The notes: generated by a model not told the origin, from the sequence alone. A DNA stretch of 55,246 nucleotides from Verrucomicrobiota bacterium (GCA_028343615.1 JAOLZA010000009.1:1-55246), one strand, 5' to 3'; shown: positions 42,459 to 52,647, counted from the first letter of the stretch. Made by a program: numbers and translations.

Positions 42459-43757
42459 ATGCACGACTTTCGTTACATCAACAGACAGCTCCATTGTGAG
42501 GACGTTTCCATCGACTCCCTCGTCAAGCAACACGGTACGCCGCTTTACGTTTACTCCTCCAAAACGCTCACTGACCACTTCAGCAAACTCAGCAATGCGC
42601 TCGCGCCGCTGGACCATTTGATTTGTTTTGCGATGAAATCCAATTCCAACATCGGCGTCCTCCGCACGCTCGCCGATTTGGGCAGTGGCTTCGACACTGT
42701 CAGCGGCGGCGAAATCCAGCGCGCCATTGCCGCGGGCGGGAACCCCAAAAAATGCGTCTTCGCCGGCGTTGGCAAAACCGCAAACGAAATCGCCTTCGCC
42801 TTGCGCAAGGGCATTTACTGTTTCAACGTGGAAAGCGAAGCAGAACTCGAGCGCATAAACCGGATCGCCGGCAAGCTCAAGAAAACTGCGCCCGTCGCCA
42901 TCCGCGTGAACCCCAACGTGGATGCCAAAACCCACAAAAAAATCACCACCGGCACCTATGAAAATAAGTTTGGCATCGCCATCGAAAATATTCCTGCGCT
43001 CTACACCCGCGCCGCCAAGCTCAAACACATCCGCTTGCGCGGTGTGCAAATGCACATCGGCTCGCAGCTCACGAAAGTAAAACCCTTCGCCGACGCCGTG
43101 CGCAAAATTGCCCCACTGGCGGCAAAGTTAAAAGCCAAGCACGGCATTGAATTCATCAGCATCGGCGGCGGTCTCGGCATCATGTACGAAGATGCCCTCG
43201 TCAGTGGCAATGCGGATTGGTGGAAACGCAAGGAGGCAAAGAACATTCTCACCCCCGCCAAATACGCCGCCACACTCGTACCATTGCTGCAACCGCTTGG
43301 GCTCAAGGTTTTACTCGAGCCGGGCCGGTTCATATCAGGTAACGCTGGCGTTCTTGTCACCCACGTGGAATACGTGAAGCGCACCGGAAAAAAATATTTC
43401 GCTATTGTCGATGCCGCAATGAACGATTTGTTGCGACCCGCGTTTTATGAAAGCTACCACGAAATTGTCCCCGTGAAACAATCCAAGGCGCACCTCGTGA
43501 ACACTGATGTGGTCGGCGGCATCTGCGAAACTGGCGACACCTTTTGCAAAGACCGACCCATCCCGCGCGTGGCAGAGGGCGATCTCGTGGCCATCCTTAG
43601 CGCAGGCGCGTATGGTTTTGTGATGGCCGGAACCTACAATACCCGCCCGTTGCCCGCCGAAGTTTTGGTGAAAGGTAAAAGGTCTGCCAGCGTTCGCAAA
43701 CGCCAAAAGGTAAAAGAGATTTGGGAAGACGAAACCTTTGCCCCGTGGCAGAAATGA
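42459..43757 (+). CDS. lysA: Diaminopimelate decarboxylase
   Basis: A 432-residue PLP enzyme that forms L-lysine from meso-diaminopimelate. The PLP lysine is K60 in ICFAMKSNSN. GSGFDTVSGGEI, the HIGSQL motif, GGGLGIMYE and EPGRFISGNAG are all in the expected order, and GGICETGDTF supplies the Cys and Glu that complete the active site of the dimer. It is cytoplasmic. Lysine synthesis by the DAP route agrees with a peptidoglycan-making bacterium. One base separates its stop from that of the convergent giant cytochrome gene, so there is no room for a terminator between them. Confidence 0.96.
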   Translation: MHDFRYINRQLHCEDVSIDSLVKQHGTPLYVYSSKTLTDHFSKLSNALAPLDHLICFAMKSNSNIGVLRTLADLGSGFDTVSGGEIQRAIAAGGNPKKCVFAGVGKTANEIAFALRKGIYCFNVESEAELERINRIAGKLKKTAPVAIRVNPNVDAKTHKKITTGTYENKFGIAIENIPALYTRAAKLKHIRLRGVQMHIGSQLTKVKPFADAVRKIAPLAAKLKAKHGIEFISIGGGLGIMYEDALVSGNADWWKRKEAKNILTPAKYAATLVPLLQPLGLKVLLEPGRFISGNAGVLVTHVEYVKRTGKKYFAIVDAAMNDLLRPAFYESYHEIVPVKQSKAHLVNTDVVGGICETGDTFCKDRPIPRVAEGDLVAILSAGAYGFVMAGTYNTRPLPAEVLVKGKRSASVRKRQKVKEIWEDETFAPWQK

Positions 43758-43758
43758 A

Positions 43759-46700
43759 TTACTTCGCCGCCGTCTTAATAGGGCCTTTGAGTTTTTCGTA
43801 CTCAGCCTTGAGGGCTTCCACTCGTTTTTGTTCAGCCGAAACCGTGGTAGCAAGTTTGCCGGCTTCGTCGGTTGACGTTTTGGCGGTGAGGGATTGGTCA
43901 GCCACCATCTTGGCCAACGCGGCTACACGCGATTGGTGATTTTTTTCAGCATCATCGTGTGCGGCTTGGGCAGTGGTCATTGCGCCAACAGCGACGGCCA
44001 CTTGTGCCTCCATCGGCTTGATTTTTTCGGCAACCATTTTATCCATCGCGGCTTTGGCGTTGGCAGCTTCCGTTTTGCGTTGGGTCACCAGCTGGCCGGC
44101 GATATCCATCGCGGTAGTCATCTTGGTCACAACGGCTTCGGCAGGCTTCACTTTTGCCTCCACTGTTGTTGCGGCGGCATCCAAGGCTTGGAACGGCTTG
44201 GCAGCCACAACCATTTCAGCATTCACGCGCGTGAGAATCGCAACGGCGGCCACCTTCGCGGCAGCCAATTCTGTGGCCGTCGCGCCCGCTGCTGTCACCG
44301 CATTTTGCGCGGGCACTTGTTTATCAGCCACAAGTCCATCACGCTTGGCCTTGGCAGTGTTGGCCACTTTGCGCTTGGCGGTGGCGTCGACTTGTTTGGC
44401 GGTGAAATCCGCCCTGGCCTTGGCGTGATTGGCAGTGGTGGTGATCATAATTTTTTGCGCGGCGGCGACAGCTTGGGTTGCTGCGTTGTACGTGGCGGTG
44501 GCCTTGGCGACTTCTGCTTTTGCGGCGGCGAGTTCTTTATCTGCGGCGGCCTTGGTGACGGGTGCGGCTTTCATCGCGGCGTTGGCTTTGGCTACTTGCG
44601 CGAGCACGACTTTTTGTTGGTCGGCGATTAGTTGATCGAGTGCGGTTTTATCGGCGGCGGCGTCTTTGCGTTTGGCGGCGGCAGCGGCTTGCTTGGCGGC
44701 GTCATTGCCCGCGCCGGCCTCTGCCGTTTGCGCAGTCATCTCGGCGGCGAGATATTTTTTGAGTGCTGTTTTCACGGCGGCATTGGCGGCGACCTGGGCC
44801 TTGTCTGCAGCGGCTTTGGTGACGGGCGCTTGCTTGAGTAAGGCGGCAGCGGCGACGACTTTGGCTTCGGAGGGTTTTTGCTTTTGCGCGATTAATTGAT
44901 CGAGCGCTGCCTTTGTGGTGACTTGCATTTTTTGTTTCGCGGATAAATCGGTTTTTTGTTTCGCCAAATCAGCGGCGAGTTTATCCATCACAGTCTTCGC
45001 GGTGGCCGCGATTTTTTCAGAAGCCTTGGCTGTGTTGTCCGCGCCGGTGGAGGCGGTCGTTGCGGCGTTGACCTCGGTGTTGACTGCCACAAGCACTTTG
45101 GCGACATTTGCTTTGGCCGTGTTGGCCTGAGTAATAGCTTTGGTGAGAGTGACGTTGATGAGTTGCGCGGGTGCTTGCTTGGCAGAGGCAAGTTGGTCGT
45201 ACGTGGTCTTGGCGGCGTTAGCTTTGTCGCGTGCGGTTTTGGAGGCAGCGGTGGCTTTGGTATGGGCTGTCTTTGCTGTGATCAAATTTATACCAGCAGC
45301 TTTCATTCCGCCTTCAGCCGAAGCGACGGCCTTCGTGGCAACAGTGACGGTTTCGCCTGCCTTAGCGACTTCGGCCTGAGCAGCAATAAGAGCTTGATCG
45401 GCCTTGGCTTTATCGGCTTTGGCTTGTATGAAGGTAACGAGCTTGTCGGCTTTCAGCTTCGCGAGGTCGGTTTTACGAACGGCGTCCAACTCCGTTTGAG
45501 TACCAGCGAGCGCAGTTTGAGCGGCCTTTGCGGTGGCCTGCAATTCAGCGAGCTTGGCTTCCTGCGCGGCGAGCTGGTTACGCGCGTGATAATATTCGCT
45601 ATAAGTTTTATTGAGTCTCAGCAGTTCGGCATCCTTTTGCGCGGCGGTGAACGCGGCACCGGCGGCGGTGACTTTGCCTTGTTCTGTGTTGGCGGCGGCG
45701 GCGAGAACACCCAACAATTTGGTGAGTGCAACCTTGCCGGTCTTGGCGGCGTTCTGCGCTTCGATGAGCGACTTGCCGGCGGCGGCGTTGACGGTCGTAG
45801 CTTGAGTGACTTGCGCGTTGATAGCGGCAAGCACCTTGTCAGCTACCGCCTTGGCGGCCGTAGCATCGGCGAGCACCTTTGCGGCGGTAGTGGCCTGAGC
45901 TTGGGCGGCGGGTTTGCCAGTTTCATCGGCGGCGGCCAATGCTTTGTCGGCAGCAACCTTCGCAGCGGTCGCGGCCTTCAGACTGACGGCGGTGGTGCCG
46001 GCTTTAGCTTGAGCGGGCTTTTGCTTTTCAGCAATGAGTTTGGCGAGAGTGGCCTTGGAATCGGTGACAGCTTTTTGACGCATGGTCACGGTGGTGTCCA
46101 AAGCCGTCATTTGCGCCTTGGTTTTTGCGATGCGCGTGAGCACGGACTGATGCACAGCAGTGGCAGCTTTGGTGGCGGCAGATTTTTGCTCCACCAATTT
46201 TTGCGCGGCGATAAATTGATCAGCCATAGGGGCAGGGTTCAGTGCGAGCCGTGTGACCTCTTTGCCGTCGGCGGCGTTCCATACGTAAACTTCACCGTTC
46301 CAGTCGGTTCCGATGACGAGTTTACCATCATTACTGGGTACACCAGTGGAAGGAATGTCGCCGGTGAATGTGAAGGTGCGCTTTGCGTTACCTGATGCGT
46401 CCCATAAGGTGGCGCGACGATTACGGCCAACGGTGACCATATTTCCGTTTTGGGCACGGCGCAGACTGAGGGCACCACCGCTATGTGCGGTCCAGCTTTT
46501 TAGTTGGCGAACTTCGTCAATGTTCCACATCTTTGCGGTCCCATCTTCGCTGGCGCTGATAACGATGTTGGTGCTGGCCCATTCAAGGCCGGTAATCCGA
46601 CCGCGATGACCCATTAGACTGGAGGCGCGACCACCCGGCTCAGCTTCCCACACGTGAATGCCGCCGGCGCGATCGCCGGAAGCGACGTATTTGCCTTTAG

Positions 46701-47616
46701 GACTGAAGCGCATTGCTGTAACCCAATCCGTATGCTTTTTAATTTTATGGAGCATTTCGCCGGTGTCAGTTGAGAAAATGCGGACCAATCGGTCGGGGCC
46801 ACCGTGGGCAATGTAGCGCTGGTCTGCGGAAATATCGGAGGCAAGCACAGAATCAAGGTCTTCGCCGACGGTTAAGATTTGCTGACCCTTAATAATATCC
46901 CAAACGGTAGAGAAGCCGAGGTTAGCACCGCGGCCTCCGCCAATAATGAGAAGTTTGCCGCTGGCGCTGAAGTTGACACTGTGCGGATAGCCCTTTGGAT
47001 AGGGAATGATGCCTGCAATTTTTAGCGTGTCGGTATTATAAAGGAGTACCTGACGCTGGCTACCGATGGCGACTAGAGGCGCCCACGGACTGACGGCGAT
47101 GGCGGTGGAAATGCTAGTGCGCTCTGTACGCTGATAGGGATCAAGTGAGAATACTTCGACAGGCATAGGCGCGGGCCCTTCGGGACGTTTACCGAGGGAA
47201 TCCGGATCAAGCGTGAGGTCAATTTTAGGCTTATTTGCCATTAGTGCTTTGGAGCCACTATCTTTAAGCAAGCCACCAACAATCCACGCCTTGATGGTTG
47301 CGATCTCTGAATCAGCGAGCTTACTCTTGGGCGGCATGACCGGTTTTTCGGCATGTGTCACCAGCTGATAGAGCAAGCTGTTGTCCAAATCACCGCCCGC
47401 GACCACTTCACCATTTCCGCTCCCGTTCATAAGAGCGTCAAAAGTGGCTAAATCAAGGTCGGCCCTCATCTTGTCCGCGTTATGGCACTTAAGGCAGTTA
47501 TTGCGGAAGATGGGCAGGACGTCATCCTCGTAGGTAGTCTTGTCTGCGGCGAATCCAGCACCGGAGGCAATAAAGCCGACAGCGAAGGCGATAGTTTTCA
47601 GGTTCCGAGTGTTCAT
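43759..47616 (-). CDS. Exported cytochrome c/WD40 protein with a long alanine-rich ~99-residue repeat domain
   Basis: A 1285-residue protein. A signal peptide (to about residue 23) is followed by a cytochrome-type domain with heme motif CLKCH (C41, C44, H45) and probable axial Met94 (KPVMPPKSKL). Residues about 165-455 form a WD40 propeller (VRIFSTDTGE, IHVWEAEPGG, TAKMWNIDEV, VYVWNAADGK). From 460 to the end the sequence is Ala/Lys/Thr-rich helix. A hinge of the type QLIAxKQKPxxAK recurs at residues 526, 808, 907, 995, 1094 and 1193; from 808 on the spacing is 99, 88, 99 and 99, all multiples of 11. This suggests a hendecad coiled coil or stacked hairpins. It is the last gene of the four-gene cytochrome operon. 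Its function is unknown; a long surface or periplasmic spacer is one possibility. Confidence 0.85.
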   Translation of the reverse strand: MNTRNLKTIAFAVGFIASGAGFAADKTTYEDDVLPIFRNNCLKCHNADKMRADLDLATFDALMNGSGNGEVVAGGDLDNSLLYQLVTHAEKPVMPPKSKLADSEIATIKAWIVGGLLKDSGSKALMANKPKIDLTLDPDSLGKRPEGPAPMPVEVFSLDPYQRTERTSISTAIAVSPWAPLVAIGSQRQVLLYNTDTLKIAGIIPYPKGYPHSVNFSASGKLLIIGGGRGANLGFSTVWDIIKGQQILTVGEDLDSVLASDISADQRYIAHGGPDRLVRIFSTDTGEMLHKIKKHTDWVTAMRFSPKGKYVASGDRAGGIHVWEAEPGGRASSLMGHRGRITGLEWASTNIVISASEDGTAKMWNIDEVRQLKSWTAHSGGALSLRRAQNGNMVTVGRNRRATLWDASGNAKRTFTFTGDIPSTGVPSNDGKLVIGTDWNGEVYVWNAADGKEVTRLALNPAPMADQFIAAQKLVEQKSAATKAATAVHQSVLTRIAKTKAQMTALDTTVTMRQKAVTDSKATLAKLIAEKQKPAQAKAGTTAVSLKAATAAKVAADKALAAADETGKPAAQAQATTAAKVLADATAAKAVADKVLAAINAQVTQATTVNAAAGKSLIEAQNAAKTGKVALTKLLGVLAAAANTEQGKVTAAGAAFTAAQKDAELLRLNKTYSEYYHARNQLAAQEAKLAELQATAKAAQTALAGTQTELDAVRKTDLAKLKADKLVTFIQAKADKAKADQALIAAQAEVAKAGETVTVATKAVASAEGGMKAAGINLITAKTAHTKATAASKTARDKANAAKTTYDQLASAKQAPAQLINVTLTKAITQANTAKANVAKVLVAVNTEVNAATTASTGADNTAKASEKIAATAKTVMDKLAADLAKQKTDLSAKQKMQVTTKAALDQLIAQKQKPSEAKVVAAAALLKQAPVTKAAADKAQVAANAAVKTALKKYLAAEMTAQTAEAGAGNDAAKQAAAAAKRKDAAADKTALDQLIADQQKVVLAQVAKANAAMKAAPVTKAAADKELAAAKAEVAKATATYNAATQAVAAAQKIMITTTANHAKARADFTAKQVDATAKRKVANTAKAKRDGLVADKQVPAQNAVTAAGATATELAAAKVAAVAILTRVNAEMVVAAKPFQALDAAATTVEAKVKPAEAVVTKMTTAMDIAGQLVTQRKTEAANAKAAMDKMVAEKIKPMEAQVAVAVGAMTTAQAAHDDAEKNHQSRVAALAKMVADQSLTAKTSTDEAGKLATTVSAEQKRVEALKAEYEKLKGPIKTAAK
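43762..46239 (-). repeat. Degenerate ~99-residue protein repeats in the cytochrome/WD40 gene
   Basis: The coding stretch for residues 460-1285 holds recurring Lys-Gln-Lys-Pro hinge motifs and Ala-rich helices (VTKAAADKxxxAA at 932 and 1020). The DNA copies are strongly diverged, unlike the young blade repeats at 24334-24579. The Ala/Lys codon bias also opens long antisense frames on the plus strand. Confidence 0.75.
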
Positions 47617-47669
47617 CGGTTTTAGAGTTTTCCCCTTGGTTTGTTTTACCCGCGTGGCGGGCAGCGAGA

Positions 47670-50132
47670 TTAGTGGTTAAAAATAAACTCCTTTGAGTTT
47701 AAGACAGCCCAAAATAAATCATTTAACACCTCTTCTTCCGGGCGACCTTCCTTGAAAAAAGTCATTAACTTGACCTTCTCCGAATCGGTCGGCTTACGGG
47801 CCAAACAACGCAGGTAAATGTCATCCAGAATTTCATCAGGCTTTTTGCCTTCCTTAATCAAGTTGCGAACTACCCCGCCCTGAGTACATTTACTATTCAC
47901 TGTATCACCATTGAGTAAATGTAGGGCCTGCGAAAGGTTGGGTTCGAGAGCCACTTCGCATGAACACACCGTGGTGCGGGTGGCTCGGCCGAATGTGGTG
48001 AGGAAAAACGTACTCGTGCCACCGTCTACGATTTCCACTGCACTGGAACCAAGCGGTAGCCCACGAAACTTGTTTTTCGTATCGGTCACTTGGCTGATTA
48101 TATCCAATAACACCTCTGCACGCACACGCCGGATGCTGCTTTTGGAGAAATTCTTTGTATCATCCTTGTTAGAGTCCGTACTCTGCACACTACGCTGGTA
48201 GGCCCGAGATACACAAATGTCGCGCACGAGTTTCTTAAAATTATAACCACTCGCCGCGAATCGTTTGCCCAGTTCCTCAAGCAACTCCGGATTACTCGGT
48301 GGATTACTAATACGGACGTCGTCCACTGGCTCCACGATACCCACGCCCATGAAATGGCCCCACACTATATTTGCCATATTCTTAGCAAAGAATGGATTTT
48401 GAGGCGAAGCAAGCCAGTTAGCCAGCGCCAAGCGACGATCTTCACCGCTCTTCAGAGGAAAACCTGAACGCATTTTTCCATTAGCGTCTTTGGCAATCTC
48501 CGGCCCCTTAGCACCGAGAAACTTGGGTGGCATATCGCGATTACCCACGACGTGGCGAACGCCCCCGCTATTCCGATTATAAATAATGGTCTCGCGGTTG
48601 TCTTCGCCGGTCTTACGGCCTACTTGCGCAAAGAAGGCAGAGAAGCTGTAATAATCATCCATTGTCCAGCGGTCGAATGGATGGTTGTGACACTGGGCAC
48701 ATTGGATACGCATACCCATGAAAATCTGGGCGGCATTCTCGGTAAGCTTCTGTGTGTCGCGCTCCACTTGATAAAAATTACCAGCCGGATTACTGAACGT
48801 GCCGCCGCGCGCGCCGAGCAGTTCTCGCACTATCTTATCCATAGGCTGATCCTGTTCGAACTGATCGCGCAACCATTCAAAATAGAGCACGGCATTCTTG
48901 TAGTAAAAGTTATTGTTCTGAGTTCGGATTTGCAGTAGTTCGGCCCATTTCATCACCCACATTCGCACAAATTCTGGCCGGGCGATCAATTCGTCAATGA
49001 GCTTCTCGCGCTTGCCGGGAGATTTATCGGCCACAAAGACCGTAACGGCTTCGGAAGTAGGGAGCTCGCCAATGACATCGAGATAAGCGCGACGGATGAA
49101 TGTGTTGTCATCGCAGATACCACTAGGAGTGATACGAATTTTCTTAAGCTTATTATGAACGAGCGTATCGATGTAGTTAGCCTCAGGCTCTTTGGGGAAT
49201 TTGAAATCGGGCATCTTGGGAATCACCAACACCTGAGTACCAACAGTAATCTGGTCATAGCGCGCCATGATAAACGATTCTCCTCTTTGGCCTGCGATCA
49301 TTTTGCCTTTGCCGTCCACCTTAGTGGAAACATCGTTATTGGTGATAAACATCGTTTCATGCGTCACGTCACGCGTGGAGCCGTCGCTGTATAGAGCGCG
49401 CACGATGATCTGCTGTTCGGCGCCTTCGCCCTCAAGCACAGACTGTTTCGGGTAAATTTCAAGGTCCACCACTTTTGGCGTGCCGACGGGATCATTAGGC
49501 GCACCCGCTTCGAGCCAGCGCACGAGCGTTTTATATAGCGAACCCTCAGCAGAAATAACTTTACCACCGGTGTGCGTTACGCGGCCTGTCCCCTTCTCGA
49601 GCAACAAACTATCATGCGGTAACGCAAGGTTAATGCGACGACCAAGATTTTCACGGGTGATATTTTGGTAATCGCTCTGCGGATCAAAACCGAAAAGTGA
49701 CAACCGGAAACCATCCTTGCCGCTGGCTGCACCGTGACAACCGCCGGCGTTGCAGCCGCCCTTAGTAAAGGTTGGCATCACATCGAGACTAAAACGCACA
49801 AGACGCTCTTCAGTAGCTTTCTCAACTTTTACCGGAATGGTGAGCGTACGACCGGCGAATTCAATCTTCAGCGATGTTTCGCCGTCGGCTACAGGCCGAA
49901 TGATGTGGTCCTCAAACTTTATCAGCTTGGGGTCGGCAAAGGTATATTTCGCTGCAACAGTGACATCGCGTGTGGTGCTGTCAGCATAAGTAGCTTGTAC
50001 CATCAGCTGCTGCTTTGCGCGCAGTGACACAAGGTGGGCGTCCTTCGGGTAAACCTGCAAATCTACAAGATCCTTCTGGGCCGCGCTAAGCACCAACGGG
50101 GCAACGAGAAGGGCGAGTAATGTTTTCTTCAT
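47670..50132 (-). CDS. Exported DUF1549/DUF1553 protein with Ig-like domains and an N-terminal heme-like motif
   Basis: An 820-residue protein with a signal peptide (MKKTLLALLVAPLVLSAA). A first Ig-like (Big_2-type) domain covers residues 22-102 and a second about 220-305 (VVDLEIYPKQSVLEGEGAEQ, then ALYSDGSTRDVT). Between them is GGCNAGGCHGAASG, with C127, C132 and H133 spaced Cx4CH, as usual for this subfamily. DUF1549 spans about 320-520 with IQCAQCHNHPFDRW (C478, C481, H482), and DUF1553 spans about 565-820, ending LNDLFWAVLNSKEFIFNH. Heme binding is possible at either site. It is the third gene of the operon, 18 bases after the pre-peptidase-domain gene. Confidence 0.9.
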   Translation of the reverse strand: MKKTLLALLVAPLVLSAAQKDLVDLQVYPKDAHLVSLRAKQQLMVQATYADSTTRDVTVAAKYTFADPKLIKFEDHIIRPVADGETSLKIEFAGRTLTIPVKVEKATEERLVRFSLDVMPTFTKGGCNAGGCHGAASGKDGFRLSLFGFDPQSDYQNITRENLGRRINLALPHDSLLLEKGTGRVTHTGGKVISAEGSLYKTLVRWLEAGAPNDPVGTPKVVDLEIYPKQSVLEGEGAEQQIIVRALYSDGSTRDVTHETMFITNNDVSTKVDGKGKMIAGQRGESFIMARYDQITVGTQVLVIPKMPDFKFPKEPEANYIDTLVHNKLKKIRITPSGICDDNTFIRRAYLDVIGELPTSEAVTVFVADKSPGKREKLIDELIARPEFVRMWVMKWAELLQIRTQNNNFYYKNAVLYFEWLRDQFEQDQPMDKIVRELLGARGGTFSNPAGNFYQVERDTQKLTENAAQIFMGMRIQCAQCHNHPFDRWTMDDYYSFSAFFAQVGRKTGEDNRETIIYNRNSGGVRHVVGNRDMPPKFLGAKGPEIAKDANGKMRSGFPLKSGEDRRLALANWLASPQNPFFAKNMANIVWGHFMGVGIVEPVDDVRISNPPSNPELLEELGKRFAASGYNFKKLVRDICVSRAYQRSVQSTDSNKDDTKNFSKSSIRRVRAEVLLDIISQVTDTKNKFRGLPLGSSAVEIVDGGTSTFFLTTFGRATRTTVCSCEVALEPNLSQALHLLNGDTVNSKCTQGGVVRNLIKEGKKPDEILDDIYLRCLARKPTDSEKVKLMTFFKEGRPEEEVLNDLFWAVLNSKEFIFNH

Positions 50133-50150
50133 GGTATTATAAATTTCGCC

Positions 50151-52541
50151 TTACTTTGCTTCCACTACTTTACCTAACGAAACTGTGGAAGGTTTCTTGA
50201 TGGAGGGCGGAGCGGGAGGCACGTTAATACGCAAAGTGCCCCGCCCGCCAAGTGTCTGGGTGACAGTATGGCCAGTATGGTTGAGCGTCATTTTGCAATA
50301 TACGGTGCGATGTAAACCGGCCCGGGCATTGTCCGCAACGGTGATGGGGAAAGTAAGTCCCTTGGTATCTTGAGTCATCTCCAGCTTAGTGGTGGTGGTG
50401 CCGGTGGGCAGGCCGACCAACTCCACCGTGGCAGTACCTGGAAATTTGGTCTTGTTTGTGAACTCACACTTCAGTGCCGTGGGATAGCCTTGGGTGGTGG
50501 TGGCGGGAATAATTTTGCCGACCATAAAATTATCGGCAATCTTCAGCGAAGTAAGCTGGGTGGAAACGTACGCCGTGGCGCCGCTGACAGTAGCGGTACC
50601 AAGCATTGCGATTTTGTGGTCAAGAATCTCCGCGCTGGAATTGGCGCTGAAGAGATAGGTGATTTCATCTTTGCCAGCGGGGATATTGATGTTTGAGCTG
50701 CAACTGAGGCCCGATGGGCGCGTGAGCATTCGTACGTTGATGTTGCCCTTGAATCCTTCTTTACGCTCGGCGATGATCTTGAGTGGTAGCGTACCCGCAC
50801 GCACCAGCGGCGCTTTGATTTCTTCGATGCGGATTTTGAATGGCAATTCTTCTACGACTACCGCAGCCATTTTATCCACCCACGTTTTATAATACACGCC
50901 GCGGTTACCATTTTGTACAAGATCGTAATTTTGCCAAATCCCACCGCTAATGTCGGCAACTTTTTCGCCCATCAGTTTACCCATCAGATCGCCAAGATTT
51001 CCGCCGATAGGCGCATCGGCCGCAGCTTCAAACACGATTGTTTGAGACGTTTTATTGCTGGCCATTGGTGCAGCATGCAGAGTGATGCCCGGAGGAAAAT
51101 CTTTTGTGCTCAGTGCGAGCGCGCCGCTGAAGTTACCGCGACGCGCCTGAATTACGAGCGGGAAACGATTGCCGCGCGCCACCACGACGTTCTTGCGCGT
51201 TTGCGTGTTGTAGCGAGCGATATCCGGCACGTACAAACTTAGTGTGGGTGCGCGGGGCTGAAACTCCACACGATAAGTGTAGTCCGGGCCACCGTTGCCG
51301 AGATGGTCGCGGATGCGCAGGGTGTACTCGCCATCGGCGGGGACGGTCCAGCTAATGTAACTGTCAGGCCCACCGGAGTCATCATTGCTGGCTAGGTTGC
51401 GGCCATCTTTGTTGCAAATATACATCACCGTATCGATGGGTGACCGCAGTTTTCGGGCATACACGCGCACATCAAAACGCTGGCCTTTTTTGGCGGTGAA
51501 CCGAAACCAATCCTCGTCGCCTTTAGTTTGGATGATGCCATTGAACGCGAGCGGCAACGATGCTTCGATGAGGCGCGCTTCGCCCACGGAATTGTTCGGC
51601 TCGGCCTCGAGTTCGTTGGGAAAAGGCGACACGCGCACTTTGTTGCCCGATGGCGCCACCACGCCTTCCGCCTGCGGGAAAACGGCGAGGTCACGGAAAC
51701 ACGGTTGGGTTTGCTGGCCGAAGGTAGCCTCAAATGATTTAGGCTCGGGCGCAGCATATTTTTGCTGAAAATCTCCGGCTGCTTTGTCGATGAATTTCAC
51801 TTCCAATTCTTTGCCCTCTTGGCCGCCCGCAGGATACACCGCCGTGGGCCGTGGGAATGTACCCACGTGCAACCGATAACCGCCCAACGCCCCATACGAA
51901 GTTTCGCGCAACTCGATGGTGTACACGTCATCGGCCTTGGCCACGGCGCTCGCAAAACAATCCTGCACAAACAACGGTGTGTCATCCGAACGCGCCACGA
52001 TAAAGCCCTTGCTGTCCACGATGGCCACGTACGGATCATAAAACCCACGGCCTAACCGGATGCTTTCCACCTCAGCGGAAATACGCTGACCTTTTTTTAC
52101 GTCCACCGCAAAACGATCGACTGACTCCGCTGCTACCGAACCCGCCACTGTGCAGTTGAGCGGCAATTTCTGCGGTGCTTCACCTGCCTTGGGTGCCACT
52201 TTGGCCACGAGCGCAAATGGCCCCACGAAAAATGTGCGCAGTTCCGTCACGCCGCCACGCGTGCGGACGCGCGCTTTGTGCTCGCCGAGAGGGCAACTGC
52301 CATCGACCTTAATGAGCGCCTTAACAAATTTATCATTCTTCTCCGTAACCTTCACCAACTTCACGCCCGGATGATAAAAGAAAATATCCTCCGCATCCGC
52401 GAGGCGTTGGCCACGGAAAGTGACCTCTGTCTCCGTGCCGATTTGCACGCCTCCCGGCGAAAGATAACTCAGGCGCGGGTCCACCGCCGCCGCGTTACCA
52501 ACGAGCCCGGCCAAGCCGAGCATTAAAACCCAGTGTTTCAT
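50151..52541 (-). CDS. Exported protein with IPT-like and pre-peptidase C-terminal (PPC) domains
   Basis: A 796-residue protein from the ATG at 52541 (MKHWVLMLGLAGLVGNAAA, signal peptide); an ATG at 52559 adds six residues. Residues 20-110 look like an IPT/TIG Ig-like fold (LSYLSPGGVQIGTETEVTF). Two PPC-type beta-sandwich domains follow: around 140-235 (FAVDVKKGQRISAEVESIRL) and around 345-445 (DEDWFRFTAKKGQRFDVRVY, DGEYTLRIRDHLGNGG). The C-terminal half is further beta-rich sequence without a clear family. There is no catalytic motif, so a binding or scaffold role in the periplasm or on the surface is likely. It lies between DUF1501 and DUF1549/1553 in the operon, a common order in these phyla. 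Confidence 0.82.
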   Translation of the reverse strand: MKHWVLMLGLAGLVGNAAAVDPRLSYLSPGGVQIGTETEVTFRGQRLADAEDIFFYHPGVKLVKVTEKNDKFVKALIKVDGSCPLGEHKARVRTRGGVTELRTFFVGPFALVAKVAPKAGEAPQKLPLNCTVAGSVAAESVDRFAVDVKKGQRISAEVESIRLGRGFYDPYVAIVDSKGFIVARSDDTPLFVQDCFASAVAKADDVYTIELRETSYGALGGYRLHVGTFPRPTAVYPAGGQEGKELEVKFIDKAAGDFQQKYAAPEPKSFEATFGQQTQPCFRDLAVFPQAEGVVAPSGNKVRVSPFPNELEAEPNNSVGEARLIEASLPLAFNGIIQTKGDEDWFRFTAKKGQRFDVRVYARKLRSPIDTVMYICNKDGRNLASNDDSGGPDSYISWTVPADGEYTLRIRDHLGNGGPDYTYRVEFQPRAPTLSLYVPDIARYNTQTRKNVVVARGNRFPLVIQARRGNFSGALALSTKDFPPGITLHAAPMASNKTSQTIVFEAAADAPIGGNLGDLMGKLMGEKVADISGGIWQNYDLVQNGNRGVYYKTWVDKMAAVVVEELPFKIRIEEIKAPLVRAGTLPLKIIAERKEGFKGNINVRMLTRPSGLSCSSNINIPAGKDEITYLFSANSSAEILDHKIAMLGTATVSGATAYVSTQLTSLKIADNFMVGKIIPATTTQGYPTALKCEFTNKTKFPGTATVELVGLPTGTTTTKLEMTQDTKGLTFPITVADNARAGLHRTVYCKMTLNHTGHTVTQTLGGRGTLRINVPPAPPSIKKPSTVSLGKVVEAK

Positions 52542-52647
52542 GATTTTTATTTTTTGCATTTTTGCGTTTCTGTAAACGCGCGGGGCAATGGTCCTTGCGG
52601 ATCAATGCCCCGAGCGGTTGTTCTATGGGTTGAAAAATCCGCCGGAG

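Noticed and set aside
44956-46395. Long plus-strand open frames (up to 479 codons) opposite the repeat domain of the giant cytochrome protein
   Set aside because: Ala- and Lys-rich codons on the minus strand suppress stops on the plus strand. The resulting Gly/Ser/Leu-rich translation has no domain features.
47617-47669. GC-rich hairpin (CCCGC-CAC-GCGGG) between the last two genes of the cytochrome operon, considered as a terminator
   Set aside because: The stem is only five base pairs and is followed by mixed sequence, not a T run on the minus strand. Read-through to the last gene is more likely.
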